Source: Cerrena zonata
Taxonomy: Eukaryota > Basidiomycota > Agaricomycetes > Polyporales > Cerrenaceae
Length of the DNA stretch: 64,000 bases
Assembly (NCBI GenBank): GCA_038087015.1
Contig: JASBNA010000006.1
Coordinates: 1,736,001 to 1,800,000 of the forward strand
Reading direction: 5' to 3'
Shown: one piece after another, positions 61,790 through 64,000 of the stretch
Position numbering within the stretch: the stretch's first letter is position 1
Layout: each line of letters opens with the position of its first letter
Made by a program: the position numbers and the translations under genes
The notes under the pieces: generated by a model
Told to the model about the DNA's origin: nothing
Database searches by the model: none
Seen by the model: the letters and a program-made list of their open reading frames with translations, nothing else

Positions 61790-61791
61790 TA

Positions 61792-62213
61792 CTGCGGTCC
61801 CTAATAGTGACAAGAAACTCTATGGAAAGCAGTGCACCTTTCCTAATCCCGATCAACAATACGCTACCATGATACTATTTCTGTAGATTCTTATTCTCGC
61901 CGTCAGGAGGTATCAGAAGTTTCTTAACTTCTAGCTAATGAAGTATGGCATGTCGCTTCGGCGTTTTGGGGCCTGTGCGCTGCTAACGCCAAGGCAGAAT
62001 TCTGCACTGCGTGCCGACTGCTAACACTCTAGCTCAAGTATTTGTATTTAAGGAAGCATTCTTCCCTAATGGTCTACAGGTTTATTCCTCACCTTTTCTA
62101 TCTTCATTCTCAAGGTCTATCTCTCCTCACGTCGTTCTGTGCTGGTGCATAGACAATCCCCGTCACCAACATTCCACTCTTTCGCCTCCACAATCTTTTA
62201 ACGACACTATAAT
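61792..62213. other. Promoter region of VTT copy C
   Basis: 422 bases with a CT-rich stretch before the start codon; no gene. Confidence 0.4.
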
Positions 62214-63889
62214 ATGGCGAACCCGTATCAGGCATACGGACATAACACTTCTTTTCTTCCTCTTCCCGCCCCTCACCCCTCGAAGTCTTATGATCGTCAC
62301 GTAACCAAGAACCTTGACGTCGAAAAGGATGTCGACACTCTCATTTCCATGCGAGAGGACCTCACACGTACCCCGAGCCCAACCCCCGAGGAAGCCGCCG
62401 AGCTGAGCAAGACCTCGATGTTCGATTGGAAGGCTATGAGGAGCTGGCGTTACTGGATACGCAAGGAATGGTGCTGTATGTCTCTCTTTTGTTTCCTTCT
62501 CGACCGGTGCGCTGATTACGAAATCTCACTGACGTTTATTTATGAAGGGTATTATCTAATCACCGTCCTCATGTTGGTATTCACCGTCTTGTTCGTTGTA
62601 TATCATAAAGCAATTGTCGACTGGTTACATCCTGCCGCAAAATGGATGCATGAGTAAGTGTTGATAATTTGGTTTACTGTACATTACATGAACTTTTTCT
62701 TGCTACAGTACGCCGGCAGGATGGCTTATCCCCATTGTCGTCTTCGTCATTGTTTCGTTTCCTCCTTTGTTTGGACATGAAATCCTAGGTATTTTGTGCG
62801 GTCTCGTCTGGGGTCTTGGCGTCGGCTTTGCTATTGTCGCCGCAGGTACCTTTCTCGGTGAAATGGCTAACTTCTAGTATGTCCGGTATTTTAATCATCA
62901 TTAAAAACCACCACACAACATTATCTTTACAGCGCATTTAGACATTGTTGTACTACCCGAGGAGAGAAGTACGAAAAGAAGAGCTTCAGATATGCATACA
63001 TTGTCCGAGTCATCCGAGATGGCGGATTTAAGATTGCATTGATAGTCCGTTTCAGTGCTATCCCACCGCATTGTACGCGATTTATCTCCAGCTGGCCTCT
63101 CCCGTCTCAAAAATAACGACTTCTTCACAGTTGCTACTGCGGTTTTCTCTACGTGTGGTATGAATGTGTGAGTTTTCGCTGCTGCGGCGTTCTTGTCTCT
63201 CCCCAAACAATTCATGACCGTCTACTTGGGAGTAGCGCTTGAACAGTCTCAGTCCGGTATGTTTTGTATATCTAAAGATTCACCGTAGCTGACATCCTTC
63301 CATAGACAATACAAGTAGTACGGATAAGGTCGTGAAAACCATCGTCATTGGCGTCACCCTTATTGTCACGATATTGGCCATGTGGTGGATCAACAAGAAG
63401 ATGAACGATGTTAGGCCTATCGTCATCTATGAGCGCCGGAAGGCTCGACAGGCCAAACTCAACACAAGCAGGGACTCAAATGCGTACCTAAAGGGACCCA
63501 GTCTCGAAGCGAATGGCGACTCTGCTCCATCCTTTAACCTGAGCGCTCATATGGGCACCATCCCGTTAGGCAGTCGCCGTTCGACTTCTCCTGAGTACCA
63601 GAGGCGGGACTCGGAAGGGAAGGCAATGAGCTTTGCCCCCAACCCTGCTCTCTTTGCTCCTCAACCTAAGAGGCCAGCAACAATGGCAACTAGTCAAGCA
63701 GGATCAAGAACGGATGTTCCTGCTCAGAGTGGACACCCGTATGGTGCTTATACACCTTCTGCGCCTCAGAATGTACCCCCTTACATTCCACCCCCGGGTC
63801 TAATCGCAAAACCACCTGCGACAAAGCAGCAACGCCAGTCAACTGTGTCACATCAGGTACCGTGGTCGCAGCCCGAACACCGAGCGTAA
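62214..63889 (+). pseudogene. TVP38: TVP38/VTT-domain protein copy C, internal stop
   Basis: Six exons (62214-62475, 62548-62653, 62709-62876, 62933-63072, 63131-63256, 63306-63889) keep the same phases and the same middle exon lengths as copies A and B; read through, they would give 461 residues. All VTT landmarks are present (MANPYQAYG, FPPLFGHEILGILCGLVWGL, GTFLGEMANF, IALIVRFSAIPPH), followed by ERRKARQAKLN. In exon 5 the codon that is TGG (Trp) in copies A and B is TGA at 63169-63171, after FSTCGMNV, before the last membrane segments. The change also creates a GTGAGT donor-like sequence. The other exons show no damage, so the lesion is recent, an error, or handled by alternative splicing. 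Intron 2 is only 55 nt here. Confidence 0.85.
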
Positions 63890-64000
63890 CACTTCCATCC
63901 CGTTTTTCCCTTCTTGTACCAACTACTACTTATCCATACCGGCTCTCGGCTTACGGTAGGGACTTCATACTCGTTTTAATAATATCTCAGGTAATTGCAA
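63890..64000. other. 3' flank of VTT copy C
   Basis: Window ends 111 bases after the copy C stop; nothing else seen. Confidence 0.5.

Overview
This is a stretch of nuclear genome from a mushroom-forming basidiomycete (Agaricomycetes, probably Agaricales). The signs are genes split by many 46-60 nt introns with gtaag/gtgag donors and ag acceptors, protein families typical of that class, and frequent short intergenic spaces. Every gene model here was assembled by hand from reading frames plus splice sites. No bacterial, organellar, rRNA, tRNA or CRISPR signal was seen.

Layout. 1-7.4 kb: a long gene-free leader, then a C2H2 + Zn2Cys6 transcription factor. 7.4-11.3 kb: two divergent F-box paralogues, both broken. 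12.4-13.0 kb: a small hydrophilic orphan. 13.3-27.2 kb: a DHA2-type MFS transporter with one frame break, kynurenine 3-monooxygenase (BNA4), the MYND-finger protein MUB1/SamB, and a second, intact DHA2 transporter facing the other way. 27.6-31.6 kb: PHO88/SND3 and a secreted GH79 glycosidase. 32.3-38.4 kb: two tandem TVP38/VTT-domain membrane proteins. A third copy with an internal stop lies at 62.2-63.9 kb in opposite orientation.

38,681-46,478 is a complete DNA transposon of 7,798 bp with near-perfect 36-bp terminal inverted repeats and a perfect 8-bp target duplication. It appears to encode one protein of about 1,900 residues joining a Ulp1-type SUMO protease, a zinc finger and an RNase H-like transposase. 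A ubiquitin-tail-like RLRGG motif lies upstream of the protease. This is the most interesting object in the window.

47.5-61.1 kb holds mitochondrial HSP10 (with a coding exon that is only the start codon), a WW-like multi-membrane-span protein, a class I sesquiterpene synthase, a Slm1-type PH-domain protein and a large MLKL-like/pseudokinase-like protein. A 219-bp MITE lies at 61.6-61.8 kb.

The genes do not form one pathway; the housekeeping genes are interleaved with accessory ones. Single-base frame breaks occur in four genes, including the normally indispensable Slm1 gene. Some of these may be assembly errors, so the raw reads should be checked before calling pseudogenes.
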